Shown: one piece after another, positions 55,263 to 64,000 of the stretch | How positions within the stretch are numbered: the stretch's first letter is position 1 | Layout: every line of letters starts with the position of its first letter | Assembly: GCA_947503035.1 (NCBI GenBank) | Contig: CANNCD010000004.1 | Location: 203,067 to 267,066, forward strand | Direction of reading: 5' to 3' | Length of the DNA stretch: 64,000 nt | From: an uncultured Halocynthiibacter sp. | Lineage (GTDB): Bacteria; Pseudomonadota; Alphaproteobacteria; Rhodobacterales; Rhodobacteraceae | Made by a program: the position numbers and the translations under genes | Notes under the pieces: generated by a model | What the model saw: only the letters and a program-made list of their open reading frames with translations | Told to the model about the DNA's origin: nothing | Database searches by the model: none

Positions 55263-56228
55263 ATGGTTGAAACCGCCGGACGGATTACGCTTTGGGGGAT
55301 CGAAGTCTTTGTGACGACGGCCGAAGAGGGATCGATTTCCGCCGCAGCACGTCGGTTGGGTGTGTCTGTTTCCGCAGTCAGCCAACAACTTTCGGGTCTT
55401 GAAGGCGCGATTGGCGCGTCGCTTTTGGATCGATCCACGCGCCCGATGAAACTGACTCCGTCTGGGCGAATCCTGCGTCGCCGCGCCCAGACAATCCTGA
55501 ATGAGGCCTCTCTTGCGCAGGCGGAACTTGCCTCGGATAGCCTCACGGCGCTGACGCGGTTTCGCATCGGCATTATTGAGGACTTTGAGGCCGATATCAC
55601 CCCGCGCTTGCTGTCTTCCTTGTCTGAGGATCTGCTGGACTGTCAGTTCCTGTTGGAGACAGGGGCGAGCCACGGTTTGGTTGATCAATTGGACGCGCGC
55701 GCGCTTGATGTTGTGATCGGGGCGGATCAAGGCGAGGTCGCCGCTTGGGCCGAGGTCCATCAAATCCTGCGTGACCCCTATGTGGCGATTGTGCCCAAAG
55801 GGGCGTTGGATGGGGGCGATGACCCCATGGAGACCCTCGCGAAGACCCCTCTTATTCAATACACCTCGCGCCACGTGATGGGGCGCCAAATCGCGGCGCA
55901 TCTGGCCCGCGAAAAGGTCACATTATCCCACCGGTTTGAGTTGGATAGCTATCACGCGATCATGGCCTTTGTCGCCAAGGGACAGGGCTGGAGCATCCTG
56001 ACGCCGCTCGCGGTGATGCATGCGCTTCGATTTGCCAAGGACGTGGATGTTGTGCCGCTTCCGATGGCGCCGTTTTCGCGTACGATCACCCTGACTGCGC
56101 GCAAGGATATGTTGGGCGATATCCCCGAGATGACCGCCGAGCGGCTCAAACTGCTTTTGGCAAAACATCTTTTGGCACCCGCCCATAAGCGGATGCCGTG
56201 GCTGATTGATCAGCTCACTTTGCTTTAG
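55263..56228 (+). CDS. LysR-family transcriptional regulator
   Basis: Regulator of 321 aa with N-terminal winged helix (FVTTAEEGSISAAARRLGVSVSAVSQQL) and C-terminal effector-binding domain (from about 95). Divergent target genes are not visible; it lies 19 bases after phaR on the same strand and could be read through from it. The last four bases (TTAG) are shared with the convergent DegT gene. Effector and targets unknown. Confidence 0.88.
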   Translation: MVETAGRITLWGIEVFVTTAEEGSISAAARRLGVSVSAVSQQLSGLEGAIGASLLDRSTRPMKLTPSGRILRRRAQTILNEASLAQAELASDSLTALTRFRIGIIEDFEADITPRLLSSLSEDLLDCQFLLETGASHGLVDQLDARALDVVIGADQGEVAAWAEVHQILRDPYVAIVPKGALDGGDDPMETLAKTPLIQYTSRHVMGRQIAAHLAREKVTLSHRFELDSYHAIMAFVAKGQGWSILTPLAVMHALRFAKDVDVVPLPMAPFSRTITLTARKDMLGDIPEMTAERLKLLLAKHLLAPAHKRMPWLIDQLTLL

Positions 56229-57415
56229 GCGACGTCGCGGTTCGCGGACATGGCGGTGGCCGCCGCACCGGTCAATGCCGCGTGGATGTAATCAAGTTCG
56301 TCCCGCGTCAGACGCGCAGGCAAGCGCACATCACAGGCCCGCATCAACATGGCACGTGTCTGTGGCAGATCGGGCTGTTCCCCAATGAAATGCCAGTTCC
56401 AGAACGCGCGAGCGTTGTCGGTGCTCATGCCAAAGACCTGGACTTTTACGCCAGCGGCCTGAGCGGCCTCGACAAAGGCGTGGACGTCGTCGTCCGTCAT
56501 GCCAACAAGGTTAAACTGGATCGAATCTGGTGCGCGTGTTTCGGGCGCAAGGGCGGGGGGAACGTCGATCCACGGCGACACATTCAGCGCCTCGGCGACG
56601 TAATCATGGTTGGCCAAACCGTCGGTCACACGACGCGCAAGTTCACCAAGCTGGGGCCGGATCACAGCGGCAGACAGGTTCCCAAGGCGGGTGTTATAAA
56701 GCGGCAGTTTGTTCTGCCATGCCTCAAAACGGGTGCAGACACCGGGGTGTTTTTTCCAGTTATGTTCGTAGGCGCCGGACATGATGATCGCCTGCGCAAT
56801 CAGGTCCTCGTCGTCGGTGATCAGAATGCCACCTTCGCCCGCGTTCAACATCTTGTAGGACTGGAACGAGAAACAGCCGATCTTGCCAATGGTCCCGATC
56901 TTTTCGCCGTGCCACTGGGTGCCAAGGGAATGCGCCGCGTCCTCGATCACGGGAATCCCGCGGGCGTTGGCAAGGGTCATGATCGCGTCCATGTCGGATG
57001 TGTGGCCGCGCATGTGGCTGATTAGGATTGCACCGATGTCATCATCGAGCTTGGCTTCGAAATCGGCCATATCGATGCGGTAATTGTCGGCGACCTCGAC
57101 CAGAACGGGGGTGCAATCGGCGTGGACCACGGCGGATGGCACCGCAGCAAAGGTAAATGCGGGGATCAGCACCTTGGCGCCACGGGGCAGGCCAATTGTC
57201 TTGAGCGAAAGGAACAGAGCGGCAGAGCAGCTTGCCACCGCGAGTGCGAACTTCGCGCCCATCATTTCGGCGAATTCGGCCTCAAGAAGGGCGACGGGGG
57301 ATGCGTCGGCGGCGGTATAGCGAAAGAGATCGCCAGTCGCGAGAAGCCGATCGATTTCGGCACGGGCAGCGGCGGGAATGGGTTCTGCGTCGTAGACGTT
57401 TGGAGCTTGCGACAT
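56225..57415 (-). CDS. DegT/DnrJ/EryC1/StrS-type aminotransferase
   Basis: PLP enzyme of 396 aa of the sugar-aminotransferase fold. AVASCSAALFLSLKTIGLPRG is the cofactor phosphate region, and IEDAAHSLGTQWHGEKIGTIGKIGCFSF contains the Asp and His typical of the family. The PLP Lys is in SYKMLNAGEGG (about 195). Such enzymes usually make amino sugars for polysaccharide or antibiotics, but no sugar nucleotide genes surround it. It may use another ketone substrate. A solitary position and divergent upstream spacer of 163 bases leave its pathway open. Confidence 0.85.
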   Translation of the reverse strand: MSQAPNVYDAEPIPAAARAEIDRLLATGDLFRYTAADASPVALLEAEFAEMMGAKFALAVASCSAALFLSLKTIGLPRGAKVLIPAFTFAAVPSAVVHADCTPVLVEVADNYRIDMADFEAKLDDDIGAILISHMRGHTSDMDAIMTLANARGIPVIEDAAHSLGTQWHGEKIGTIGKIGCFSFQSYKMLNAGEGGILITDDEDLIAQAIIMSGAYEHNWKKHPGVCTRFEAWQNKLPLYNTRLGNLSAAVIRPQLGELARRVTDGLANHDYVAEALNVSPWIDVPPALAPETRAPDSIQFNLVGMTDDDVHAFVEAAQAAGVKVQVFGMSTDNARAFWNWHFIGEQPDLPQTRAMLMRACDVRLPARLTRDELDYIHAALTGAAATAMSANRDVA

Positions 57416-57578
57416 GATTACAGGTTTCCTGAAATGTACATTTACAAAAACTGTAAATCGCGAACGCCTAAAAATCCACCATTTTCTAACAAATCACTGG
57501 GAATCGGCAATATTTGGCGCGCCAAACAACGGTGCGACTGGACACAGCGAATCCGTAAATCTCAAAAGGTTGGTGTGG

Positions 57579-58025
57579 CTAGCCGTCGATGCCAAGCTTG
57601 GCCACGACCTTTTGACGGATCAGGGCGCTATCGCGGTCGGTGACCCCCAAAAGATTGGCAACCAGACGGATCATCGCGTCCTCTTGTTCATCGCGTACGC
57701 CATCGGCGACAACGACCTCCCAGAGAACGGCAACGATGGTTTCGCGTTCCTCGTATTCGACCTCGTCCTTGATTGCGCGGGTGAAACGGACCGTGTCCGG
57801 CGCGCTTTGCTCAAGCTGCTCACCACGAGCCCGTATTTCGGATGCTTCGCTGGCGCCGAGGTCATAACGTTTACCCAGAATAAGGTCGATCCGGCGTTTT
57901 TCCTCGGGGGCATAATCCCCGTCCGTTCGCGCGAGGCGCACCAAAAGGGCCGCAAGGGGCAGTCGCGCGTCGTCGGCGGGCGTGTCGACAGGGGCCGACA
58001 AAAACGAGAGAAGTTTGCTAATCAT
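57579..58025 (-). CDS. TerB-family protein (copy 1)
   Basis: Helical protein of 148 aa with the TerB pattern: LPLAALLVRLARTDGDYAPEEKRRID and the mirrored VAVLWEVVVADGVRDEQEDAMIRLVANLLGV. The acidic DGD and ADG-x-x-x-E patches may bind metal. No signal peptide. It follows copy 2 by 30 bases on the same strand. In tellurite-resistant bacteria TerB is part of the ter set, but no other ter gene is here, so the tellurite label is only a family name. Confidence 0.85.
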   Translation of the reverse strand: MISKLLSFLSAPVDTPADDARLPLAALLVRLARTDGDYAPEEKRRIDLILGKRYDLGASEASEIRARGEQLEQSAPDTVRFTRAIKDEVEYEERETIVAVLWEVVVADGVRDEQEDAMIRLVANLLGVTDRDSALIRQKVVAKLGIDG

Positions 58026-58055
58026 AAAATCTAGATGTGGTCCGGGATGAAAAGA

Positions 58056-58475
58056 TCAAGTGGCGGTATGAAGATCGGCTATCGAAACACCAAGCTCTTG
58101 GGCGATTGCAACCAGAATGTCGTGTTCCTCGGGGCGTTCGATACCATCGGCCATGACGACCTTCCAGACGGCTTCGACGATGCCGGAACGTTCGGAATAT
58201 TCGACGGTCTTTTTCAATGCTTCGCTGAATTCGGCGGTATCTGGCGCGGTCTCTTCAAAGGCCTCGGCCTGTGCGCGCAATTTGGCGGCCTCGATCTGAT
58301 TAAGGCCAAAGCGTTGCGACAAGATTTCATCGATTTCTTCGATCTCTTCAAAGGCATAAAGGCGGTCGGATTTCGCAACACGCACAAGGATTGCCGAGAG
58401 AACAAGGCTGACATTGTCAGCAGAGAGGGGCTCTGGTTTGGGGGCCCGAAACGCGGATAAGATACTGTTAAACAT
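58056..58475 (-). CDS. TerB-family protein (copy 2)
   Basis: Helical protein of 139 aa with the same TerB layout: LVLSAILVRVAKSDRLYAFEEIEEIDEIL and IVEAVWKVVMADGIERPEEHDILVAIAQEL. In its first half the acidic residue of the DGD patch is replaced by SDR. It is a divergent paralogue of copy 1, from which it is separated by 30 bases; a third TerB domain occurs at 20756 fused to a J domain. Function unknown. Confidence 0.85.
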   Translation of the reverse strand: MFNSILSAFRAPKPEPLSADNVSLVLSAILVRVAKSDRLYAFEEIEEIDEILSQRFGLNQIEAAKLRAQAEAFEETAPDTAEFSEALKKTVEYSERSGIVEAVWKVVMADGIERPEEHDILVAIAQELGVSIADLHTAT

Positions 58476-58537
58476 ATCTTAGCTTAGGCGCGGTTTTTGG
58501 GGATTGCAAAACTAATCTGAGGGTTTTGCATAGAATT

Positions 58538-58563
58538 GGCTTGGGCAGTTGCCCGCCCAAGCC
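58538..58563 (-). terminator. Hairpin after pyrG
   Basis: GGCTTGGGC (58538-58546) pairs perfectly with GCCCAAGCC (58555-58563), 8-base loop. On the minus strand it follows the pyrG stop by 6 bases. No clear T run follows, so it may be a weak terminator or mRNA end stabiliser. Confidence 0.6.
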
Positions 58564-58569
58564 GAAAGA

Positions 58570-60210
58570 TTAAACGAGGCGCGAGTTTTCAATCGCGGCC
58601 TTCACGAAGCTCGCGAAAAGGGGGTGCGGCTCGAACGGTTTGGATTTGAGTTCGGGGTGGTATTGCACACCGATAAACCATGGGTGGTCTTTCCATTCGA
58701 CGATCTCAGGAAGGGACCCATCAGGGGACATGCCCGAGAACTGAAGGCCAACGTCTTCGAGTTGCTGGCGGAACTTTGTGTCGACCTCATAACGGTGACG
58801 GTGACGTTCCTCGATCTCGGTGGTGCCATAGATTTCGGCAACCTTGGACCCCTCGGCGAGGTGCGCGGTATAGGCCCCAAGACGTAGGGTGCCACCCTTG
58901 TCGTCGTCGGATTTACGTTTCACGGTGTGGTTGCCCTGTACCCATTCCTTGAGGTGGTAAACCACAGGAGTGAAACGTTTTTCACCGGCCTCGTGGTCGA
59001 ACTCTTCGGAGCCCGCATCGGCCAGTTTGGCGACATTGCGCGCGGCCTCGATCACGGCCAGCTGCATGCCAAGGCAGATGCCCATATAGGGCACTTTGCG
59101 TTCACGACAGAACTGCGCCGCCTTGATTTTACCTTCGGTGCCGCGTTCGCCAAAGCCACCCGGAACGAGAATCGCGTGATACCCTTCGAGGTGCGGAGCC
59201 GCGTCGGTGGTGTCGAACACTTCGCTGTCGACCCAATCGACGTTGACCTTGACGCGGTTGGCCATGCCCCCGTGGATCAGCGCCTCTTTTACGGATTTAT
59301 ACGCATCTTCGAGCTGGGTGTATTTGCCCACGATGGCGATGTTCACTTCGCCTTCTGCGTTGAAAATACGGTCATAAACGTCTTCCCAGCGGGACAGATC
59401 CGGTTCGGTTGACCCCATGCCAAAGGCGTTCAACACAGCCGTGTCCAGACCCTCGCGGTGATAGGCGAGTGGGACCTCATAGATCGTTTTCAAATCTTGG
59501 GCCGCGATTACGGAATCAGGACGCACGTTACAGAACAAAGCGAGCTTTTCGCGTTCTTTCTTGGGGATCGGACCTTCGGAACGACAGACCAAAACGTCGG
59601 GCGCGATACCGATGGAACGCAATTCTTTTACAGAGTGCTGTGTCGGTTTCGTTTTCAATTCACCGGATGCCGCAATGTATGGCAGCAGGGTCAGGTGCAT
59701 AAAGATACACTGGCCACGCGGTTTGTCGTTGGCGTACTGGCGGATGGCTTCGAAGAAGGGGAGGCCTTCGATATCGCCAACAGTGCCGCCAATTTCACAG
59801 AGCATAAAGTCGACTTCGTCACCGCCAACATCAAGGAATTCTTTGATTTGATCGGTAACGTGGGGAATCACTTGGATGGTTTTCCCAAGGTAATCGCCGC
59901 GACGTTCTTTTTCCAAAACGGTGGAATAAATCCGGCCTGATGAAACAGAATCAGTATTGCGCGCAGCAACGCCAGTGAACCGTTCATAGTGGCCAAGATC
60001 GAGGTCGGTTTCGGCACCATCATCGGTCACGAAAACTTCGCCGTGTTCAAACGGGGACATCGTGCCAGGGTCAACATTCAGATAGGGGTCAAGCTTGCGC
60101 AGACGAACAGAATATCCGCGTGCTTGTAACAATGCGCCAACGGCAGCCGACGCCAGGCCCTTGCCAAGCGAAGAAACAACACCACCAGTAATAAAGATAT
60201 AACGTGCCAA
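58570..60210 (-). CDS. pyrG: CTP synthase
   Basis: Enzyme of 546 aa that aminates UTP to CTP with glutamine and ATP. The synthetase domain begins [20 protein letters not shown] with P-loop [10 protein letters not shown], and contains [15 protein letters not shown]. The glutamine amidotransferase domain has the Cys in [10 protein letters not shown] (about 380) and the His/Glu in [12 protein letters not shown] near the end. It lies 171 bases after secG on the same strand. Confidence 0.96.
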   Translation of the reverse strand: MARYIFITGGVVSSLGKGLASAAVGALLQARGYSVRLRKLDPYLNVDPGTMSPFEHGEVFVTDDGAETDLDLGHYERFTGVAARNTDSVSSGRIYSTVLEKERRGDYLGKTIQVIPHVTDQIKEFLDVGGDEVDFMLCEIGGTVGDIEGLPFFEAIRQYANDKPRGQCIFMHLTLLPYIAASGELKTKPTQHSVKELRSIGIAPDVLVCRSEGPIPKKEREKLALFCNVRPDSVIAAQDLKTIYEVPLAYHREGLDTAVLNAFGMGSTEPDLSRWEDVYDRIFNAEGEVNIAIVGKYTQLEDAYKSVKEALIHGGMANRVKVNVDWVDSEVFDTTDAAPHLEGYHAILVPGGFGERGTEGKIKAAQFCRERKVPYMGICLGMQLAVIEAARNVAKLADAGSEEFDHEAGEKRFTPVVYHLKEWVQGNHTVKRKSDDDKGGTLRLGAYTAHLAEGSKVAEIYGTTEIEERHRHRYEVDTKFRQQLEDVGLQFSGMSPDGSLPEIVEWKDHPWFIGVQYHPELKSKPFEPHPLFASFVKAAIENSRLV

Positions 60211-60381
60211 TTGGCATCCCCCGTGAAGTCCAGATTAGAAGTCTAACGCATGGCAAAATACCACAGCATCACGGGATTTAAGATATAACGGATTCGCGAG
60301 CGTTCCGCAACCTTACACGCAATATGCTGTGGCACATTTTATGCCATACTCAAATTATAGTGTGATTTAGGGCAGTTGCCC
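60211..60381 (-). other. Spacer between secG and pyrG
   Basis: No gene is seen in 171 bases. A small inverted repeat (GGGCA/TGCCC) overlaps the secG end at 60370-60381. AT-rich sequence around 60330-60365 may hold a pyrG promoter and leader. Confidence 0.35.
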
Positions 60382-60729
60382 TTATTCTGCCGCCGGTGGA
60401 AGCAAAGACCCATCGTCAAGCGCAGGTGGCAAAAGGCTATCTGCTGCGCTTGGTGGTGTCAGTTGATCCAACGCAATCCCGTCCACAACAGAGCTATTAC
60501 CGGCCTTTTGTGCCGCAGCAATTGTAAGAGCGATGGATGTTACGATGAACGCCCCAGCCAACATCCATGTCACTTTGGACATGGCACCTGCCGCCGCGCG
60601 ACCCGTTTTCGGGGCGCCGCCGCCGCCACTTCCCATTCCAAGGCCACCGCCTTCGGAACGTTGCAAGAGGACGACCGCAATCAAAGAGAGTGCGAGAAGA
60701 AGATGTACGACAAGAATTACGTTTTCCAT
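60382..60729 (-). CDS. secG: Preprotein translocase subunit SecG
   Basis: Small membrane protein of 115 aa. First helix NVILVVHLLLALSLIAVVLLQRSEGGGLGMGSGGG carries the SecG signature QRSEGGGLG after the helix, then KTGRAAAGAMSKVTWMLAGAFIVTSIAL as the second helix. An unusual C-terminal tail (about 80-115) is rich in Ala, Pro and Leu, as seen in alphaproteobacterial SecG. It belongs to SecYEG, through which the lipoproteins and the bufferin precursor of this window would be exported. Confidence 0.93.
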   Translation of the reverse strand: MENVILVVHLLLALSLIAVVLLQRSEGGGLGMGSGGGGAPKTGRAAAGAMSKVTWMLAGAFIVTSIALTIAAAQKAGNSSVVDGIALDQLTPPSAADSLLPPALDDGSLLPPAAE

Positions 60730-60794
60730 GGGGATCCCGTTCAGAATTGGTTGGGGTTATCTAGGCCGTTCAGAGACAACCCGCAACCCATAAG

Positions 60795-61190
60795 TTAGTT
60801 ATCCGTGTCGTCCACATCGAACTGACCGGTAAGGGCGCGCCGCACATAGCTCCAGCTCATGCCGATTCCAAGCACAACAGACAGGGCAAAGATGCCGATC
60901 CAGACGTTCAGGCTTTGATTGCCAAGCGCAAGAACGCCCCAATCAATCAACACCCAAAGAAGCGAAGCCACCACCGCAAGGACCAAAAACATGCCCAGCC
61001 CCCCGATAGAGCGCAACGTCGCACGAAGATAGATAATGTAACCGATGATCAATAAAAGACCCGTCAACACGGTCAGGGGCAATTCCGACGCAAAATTTTC
61101 CATCGACCAGCGCACATAGTTCCACTGAGTCGGATTAAATGTCGCCGCCAAAAGGCCAAACGCGAATAACCAGCGTAGGAAAAATCCCAT
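60795..61190 (-). CDS. Four-helix membrane protein (DUF6524-like)
   Basis: Protein of 131 aa with about four hydrophobic segments (FFLRWLFAFGLLAATFNP; ELPLTVLTGLLLIIGYIIYLRATL; LGMFLVLAVVASLLWVLIDWGVLAL; LNVWIGIFALSVVLGIGMSWSYV). I think this is DUF6524, uncharacterised. The ATG at 61190 follows AGGGG; a longer open frame upstream to 61253 has no good start. It is divergent from purA and lies 66 bases before secG. Confidence 0.75.
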   Translation of the reverse strand: MGFFLRWLFAFGLLAATFNPTQWNYVRWSMENFASELPLTVLTGLLLIIGYIIYLRATLRSIGGLGMFLVLAVVASLLWVLIDWGVLALGNQSLNVWIGIFALSVVLGIGMSWSYVRRALTGQFDVDDTDN

Positions 61191-61323
61191 TATCATCCCC
61201 TGTTTTTGCTTGGATTTGACCGATATACTGCCCTGTGTCCAGTGTTCGATCAATTAGTGGTTTCATTTCTGTGACATTTGCGACTATACCGACGCGGGTT
61301 TTCTCAAACATGCAGGAAAAAAC

Positions 61324-62619
61324 ATGGCAAACGTTGTGGTCGTAGGCGCTCAGTGGGGCGATGAAGGCAAAGGCAAGATTGTAGACTGGCTTTGTGAACG
61401 TGCGGATGTTGTCGCGCGCTTTCAGGGTGGGCACAATGCGGGCCACACTCTTACCGTTGGTGAGAATGTTTATAAACTGCACGCTCTGCCGTCCGGCGTT
61501 GTGCGCGGCGGTAAGTTGTCCGTCATCGGCAGCGGCGTTGTTCTTGACCCTTGGCACCTTGTCAAAGAGATCGCGACCGTGGCCGAGCAAGGCATCGAGA
61601 TCACACCAGAAAATTTGATGATCGCGGAAAACACCACGTTGATCATGCCGTTTCACGGCGAACTTGACCGTGCGCGCGAAGATGCGGCGTCCAAAGGCAC
61701 CAAGATCGGCACGACCGGTCGCGGTATTGGCCCAGCATACGAAGATAAAGTGGGCCGTCGTTCGGTGCGCGTTGCCGATTTGGCCGACGAGGCCACATTG
61801 GTTGCCCGCGTTGATCGCGCGCTTCAGCACCACAACCCGCTTCGCAAAGGTCTGGGCATCGACCCGATTGACCGCGATGCGCTGATCGCTGAGCTGAAAG
61901 AAGTTGCACAATACGTCCTTCCGTTCGCGGCACCGGTTTGGAAGGTTCTGACCGAGAAACGCAAGCAAGGTAAACGTATCTTGTTCGAAGGCGCGCAGGG
62001 CGCTCTTCTTGATGTTGATTTCGGCACATACCCGTTCGTGACATCGTCAAACGTGATCGCAGGTCAGGCCGCAACCGGTGTTGGCGTCGGCCCAGGTTCT
62101 ATCGATTATGTTCTTGGTATCGTAAAAGCCTATACCACACGTGTTGGCGAAGGTCCGTTCCCAACAGAATTGGATGACGCAGACGGCGAACGTCTTGGCA
62201 CTCGTGGCCATGAATTTGGCACCACCACTGGCCGCAAACGCCGTTGTGGTTGGTTCGATGCTGCTTTGCTTCGTCAGACATGTGCGACGTCTGGCATGAC
62301 GGGCATCTGTCTGACCAAACTCGACGTGCTTGACGGTTTCGAAGAGCTGAAGGTTTGTGTTGGCTATGACCTCGACGGCGAACGTCTGGATTACCTTCCA
62401 ACCGCGTCCGAACATCAGGCCAACGTTGTGCCTATCTATGAAACGCTTCCTGGTTGGAGCGAAAGCACCGAAGGCGCGCGTTCATGGGCAGAACTTCCTG
62501 CGAATGCGATCAAATACATCCGTCGTATCGAAGAGCTGATTGATTGCCCCGTTGCGATCGTTTCCACAAGCCCGCAGCGCGACGATACCATCCTTGTAAC
62601 TGACCCGTTCAACGACTGA
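61324..62619 (+). CDS. purA: Adenylosuccinate synthetase
   Basis: Enzyme of 431 aa that makes adenylosuccinate from IMP, aspartate and GTP. N-terminal [19 protein letters not shown] (GTP P-loop) and QGGHNAGHT are diagnostic, followed by [33 protein letters not shown] and [13 protein letters not shown]. The ATG follows AGGAAAAAAC. It overlaps the DUF2842 gene by one base (TGATG). Confidence 0.97.
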   Translation: MANVVVVGAQWGDEGKGKIVDWLCERADVVARFQGGHNAGHTLTVGENVYKLHALPSGVVRGGKLSVIGSGVVLDPWHLVKEIATVAEQGIEITPENLMIAENTTLIMPFHGELDRAREDAASKGTKIGTTGRGIGPAYEDKVGRRSVRVADLADEATLVARVDRALQHHNPLRKGLGIDPIDRDALIAELKEVAQYVLPFAAPVWKVLTEKRKQGKRILFEGAQGALLDVDFGTYPFVTSSNVIAGQAATGVGVGPGSIDYVLGIVKAYTTRVGEGPFPTELDDADGERLGTRGHEFGTTTGRKRRCGWFDAALLRQTCATSGMTGICLTKLDVLDGFEELKVCVGYDLDGERLDYLPTASEHQANVVPIYETLPGWSESTEGARSWAELPANAIKYIRRIEELIDCPVAIVSTSPQRDDTILVTDPFND

Positions 62620-62852
62620 TGGCGTTGTCGTACAAAGGTCGCAAGCGGCTCTCGCTGTTTTTGCTTTTGGTGTGGCTGCCGGCCTATATCATCTTTGTGG
62701 TTGGCCTTATTGGCCAATTCCCACCGATGTCCAAATGGCTTCAGTTCCCACTGTATGTCTTCCTTGGGGTGGCATGGGCGTTCCCGTTTAAGTTCGCCTT
62801 TATGGGGGTTGGCAAAGACGACCCCGACGCGGAACCAAACGAAGATCAGTAA
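62619..62852 (+). CDS. DUF2842 membrane protein
   Basis: Protein of 77 aa with two membrane helices (LSLFLLLVWLPAYIIFVVGLIG and WLQFPLYVFLGVAWAFPFKFAF) and an acidic tail. It matches DUF2842, an alphaproteobacterial family of unknown function. Translation is coupled to purA (TGATG). The following strong terminator ends both. Confidence 0.85.
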   Translation: MALSYKGRKRLSLFLLLVWLPAYIIFVVGLIGQFPPMSKWLQFPLYVFLGVAWAFPFKFAFMGVGKDDPDAEPNEDQ

Positions 62853-62859
62853 ATACAAA

Positions 62860-62893
62860 AAGGGCGGGATGTTTGATCATCCCGCCCTTATTC
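62860..62893. terminator. Bidirectional terminator after DUF2842
   Basis: A 12-bp perfect stem (AAGGGCGGGATG at 62860-62871 with CATCCCGCCCTT at 62878-62889), 6-base loop, A run before and ATTCTTTT after. It also faces the end of the convergent hypothetical gene. Confidence 0.92.
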
Positions 62894-62912
62894 TTTTGTC
62901 TGATGGCCGTCC

Positions 62913-64000
62913 CTAGTGGGGACGGAACCGTGTGTTGGATGCGACTTCGAACTGACCGCGCTTGGCTTTGCGGATGCGGTTCTGGCGCAGAAGAACACCA
63001 AAGGATTTCAACAGATCTTCGCGGGAATAATCGCCCGATTCTGCGGCGACCTTCATGACCTGAGGGCGCGAGAAATGTGGAAGACCCATGACGAACTGGC
63101 AATGTGCCGCCGCCGCCTCAAGAACATCCGGAAGGCCGTCTGCGCCCATCTCTTCGCAGTATTGGGCAAAGGTTTGGGATGTCGCGACTTCTGGTGCTTC
63201 GTCGAATACGTCGACTTCGAACTCTTCTTTCATCGCCAGATTTGACGCGGCCACACGGCGTGGGCGGATCACAGAACGTTCCGCTGGCTGTGGTTGCTCT
63301 GGCTCGACCTGATCGATGCGTTGTTCGGAAACCAACACCAACGGCGCAAGCTTGCGTTGTGGCGCATCGGTGTCGCCCGACAGGGGTTTCACCGCCTTCG
63401 CGAGATCCTCGCGATAGGTTTCGGTTTCGTCTTGGTCGTCGCTGCCATCGGACAGTGTATCGTCGGCCTGTTTGGCGGCCACAGCAGCACGAAGATGCGA
63501 GATCGCAGAGCGGCGGCGGGTGCCATCGGTATCGCTCAACTGTTGGTCGGTTTCCTCCATAAGGCGGGAAACGGCCCGATCTTCGTCATCCATACCCAAG
63601 GTGTGCGACGCAACAGGTGTCGCATCAACGGTTTCTGTCGCGAACTCTTGTTCAACAGCTGCCAGATCACGCATCAGTTCCGCTTCGGCTTCGTCCGAAA
63701 GCGAGCTTTTGACGCGTTTTGGGCGCACAGTGCGTGGTTTGGCCTGAGCCTCTTCTTCTTGTTCGGCCTGTGCCTCGTCGATCAACTCGGCAACGGTGTC
63801 TTCTTCCTGCGCGGTTTCCAGTGCGGCACGTTTTACACGCACCACACGGGCACGGGCGCGCGCCAATGCGGCAGAGGGTTCAGGCTTGATTTCTTCTTCG
63901 GCCTCGACAGGCGTCTCAGCAACCTCAGCAACCTCAGCAACCTCAGCAACCTCAGCAACCTCAGCAACCTCAGCAACCTCAGCAACCTCAGCAACCTCAG
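62913..64000 (-). CDS. Acidic hypothetical protein with EVA repeats, 5' end missing
   Basis: At least 362 codons; the frame is open to the window edge, so the true start lies beyond 64000. The N-terminal visible part is a run of Glu-Val-Ala triplets, then acidic/basic low-complexity sequence with Ala, Arg and Glu, and a disordered middle (about 60-200). The C-terminal ~100 residues look folded (ATSQTFAQYCEEMGADGLPDVLEAAAAHC; FSRPQVMKVAAESGDYSREDLL; a winged-helix-like end). I do not recognise the domain. A TTG at 63866 is an in-frame start candidate but the frame clearly continues upstream. No signal peptide can be judged. Confidence 0.75.
   Translation of the reverse strand, partial: EVAEVAEVAEVAEVAEVAEVAEVAEVAETPVEAEEEIKPEPSAALARARARVVRVKRAALETAQEEDTVAELIDEAQAEQEEEAQAKPRTVRPKRVKSSLSDEAEAELMRDLAAVEQEFATETVDATPVASHTLGMDDEDRAVSRLMEETDQQLSDTDGTRRRSAISHLRAAVAAKQADDTLSDGSDDQDETETYREDLAKAVKPLSGDTDAPQRKLAPLVLVSEQRIDQVEPEQPQPAERSVIRPRRVAASNLAMKEEFEVDVFDEAPEVATSQTFAQYCEEMGADGLPDVLEAAAAHCQFVMGLPHFSRPQVMKVAAESGDYSREDLLKSFGVLLRQNRIRKAKRGQFEVASNTRFRPH
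63915..64000. repeat. 9-bp tandem repeat coding for Glu-Val-Ala
   Basis: CTCAGCAAC repeated nine full times from 63915 to 63995 plus five bases, apparently without mismatch, and continuing past the window edge. On the minus strand each unit reads Glu-Val-Ala (GAG-GTT-GCT). Confidence 0.95.

Noticed and set aside
57579..58475. Tellurite-resistance locus
   Set aside because: Only TerB-domain proteins are present; the rest of the ter set is missing.
63915..64000. Tandem repeats as a possible CRISPR array
   Set aside because: Units are 9 bases with no spacers and lie in a coding frame.

Overview
The window is a gene-dense chromosomal segment of an alphaproteobacterium of the Rhodobacteraceae (Roseobacter group). 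The evidence is the gene content: a PccR-type regulator divergent from pccB, a pccB/pccA/mcm block interleaved with small lipoprotein genes, a perM-like/hdaA/ppk/ppx operon, divergent argP/argO, phaZ/phaC/phaP/phaR, the short alphaproteobacterial ProS, and DUF2842, DUF2937 and DUF817 proteins. I identified 69 protein genes. I saw no rRNA, tRNA, CRISPR array, insertion sequence or prophage. Most of the window looks like core genome.

Layout. 0-10 kb: guanine deaminase, MgtE, 5-formyl-THF cyclo-ligase, a YmdB-type phosphoesterase, an SLC13/TrkA-C permease, YebC, the divergent ArgP/ArgO pair and an EamA transporter. 10-20 kb: propionate assimilation, with pccR and a translationally coupled hydrolase facing pccB, then four small genes (two of them lipoproteins), pccA, a sulfotransferase-like gene and methylmalonyl-CoA mutase. 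20-32 kb: a GNAT, a TerB-DnaJ protein, an EEP-family protein, the polyphosphate/replication operon, proS, DUF2937 and the Lol lipoprotein exporter. 32-43 kb: a small lipoprotein, parE, an orphan LuxR regulator, a MATE transporter, an aspartate aminotransferase, sdhE, a MarR-type regulator, a glyoxalase with DUF817, thyA-folA and two tandem cold-shock genes. 43-46.4 kb: a complete bufferin-type RiPP operon (DUF2282 precursor, DUF692 MNIO enzyme, DUF2063 partner, DoxX), the most distinctive system here. 46.5-55 kb: thrS, two hydrolases and the polyhydroxyalkanoate locus with clear PhaR-type operators. 55-64 kb: a LysR regulator, a DegT aminotransferase, two TerB proteins, pyrG, secG, purA, and an unrecognised acidic protein whose N-terminal part is a 9-bp/EVA tandem repeat running off the window edge.

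How it fits together. Propionyl-CoA from odd-chain or branched substrates enters the TCA cycle through PccBA and Mcm. Surplus carbon is stored and recovered by PhaC/PhaZ under PhaR. Polyphosphate is made and degraded by Ppk/Ppx. The bufferin operon probably protects the periplasm from copper. Translational coupling is frequent (ATGA and TGATG junctions). Four convergent pairs share their stop codons in one 4-bp YTAG sequence, so the chromosome is very compact.
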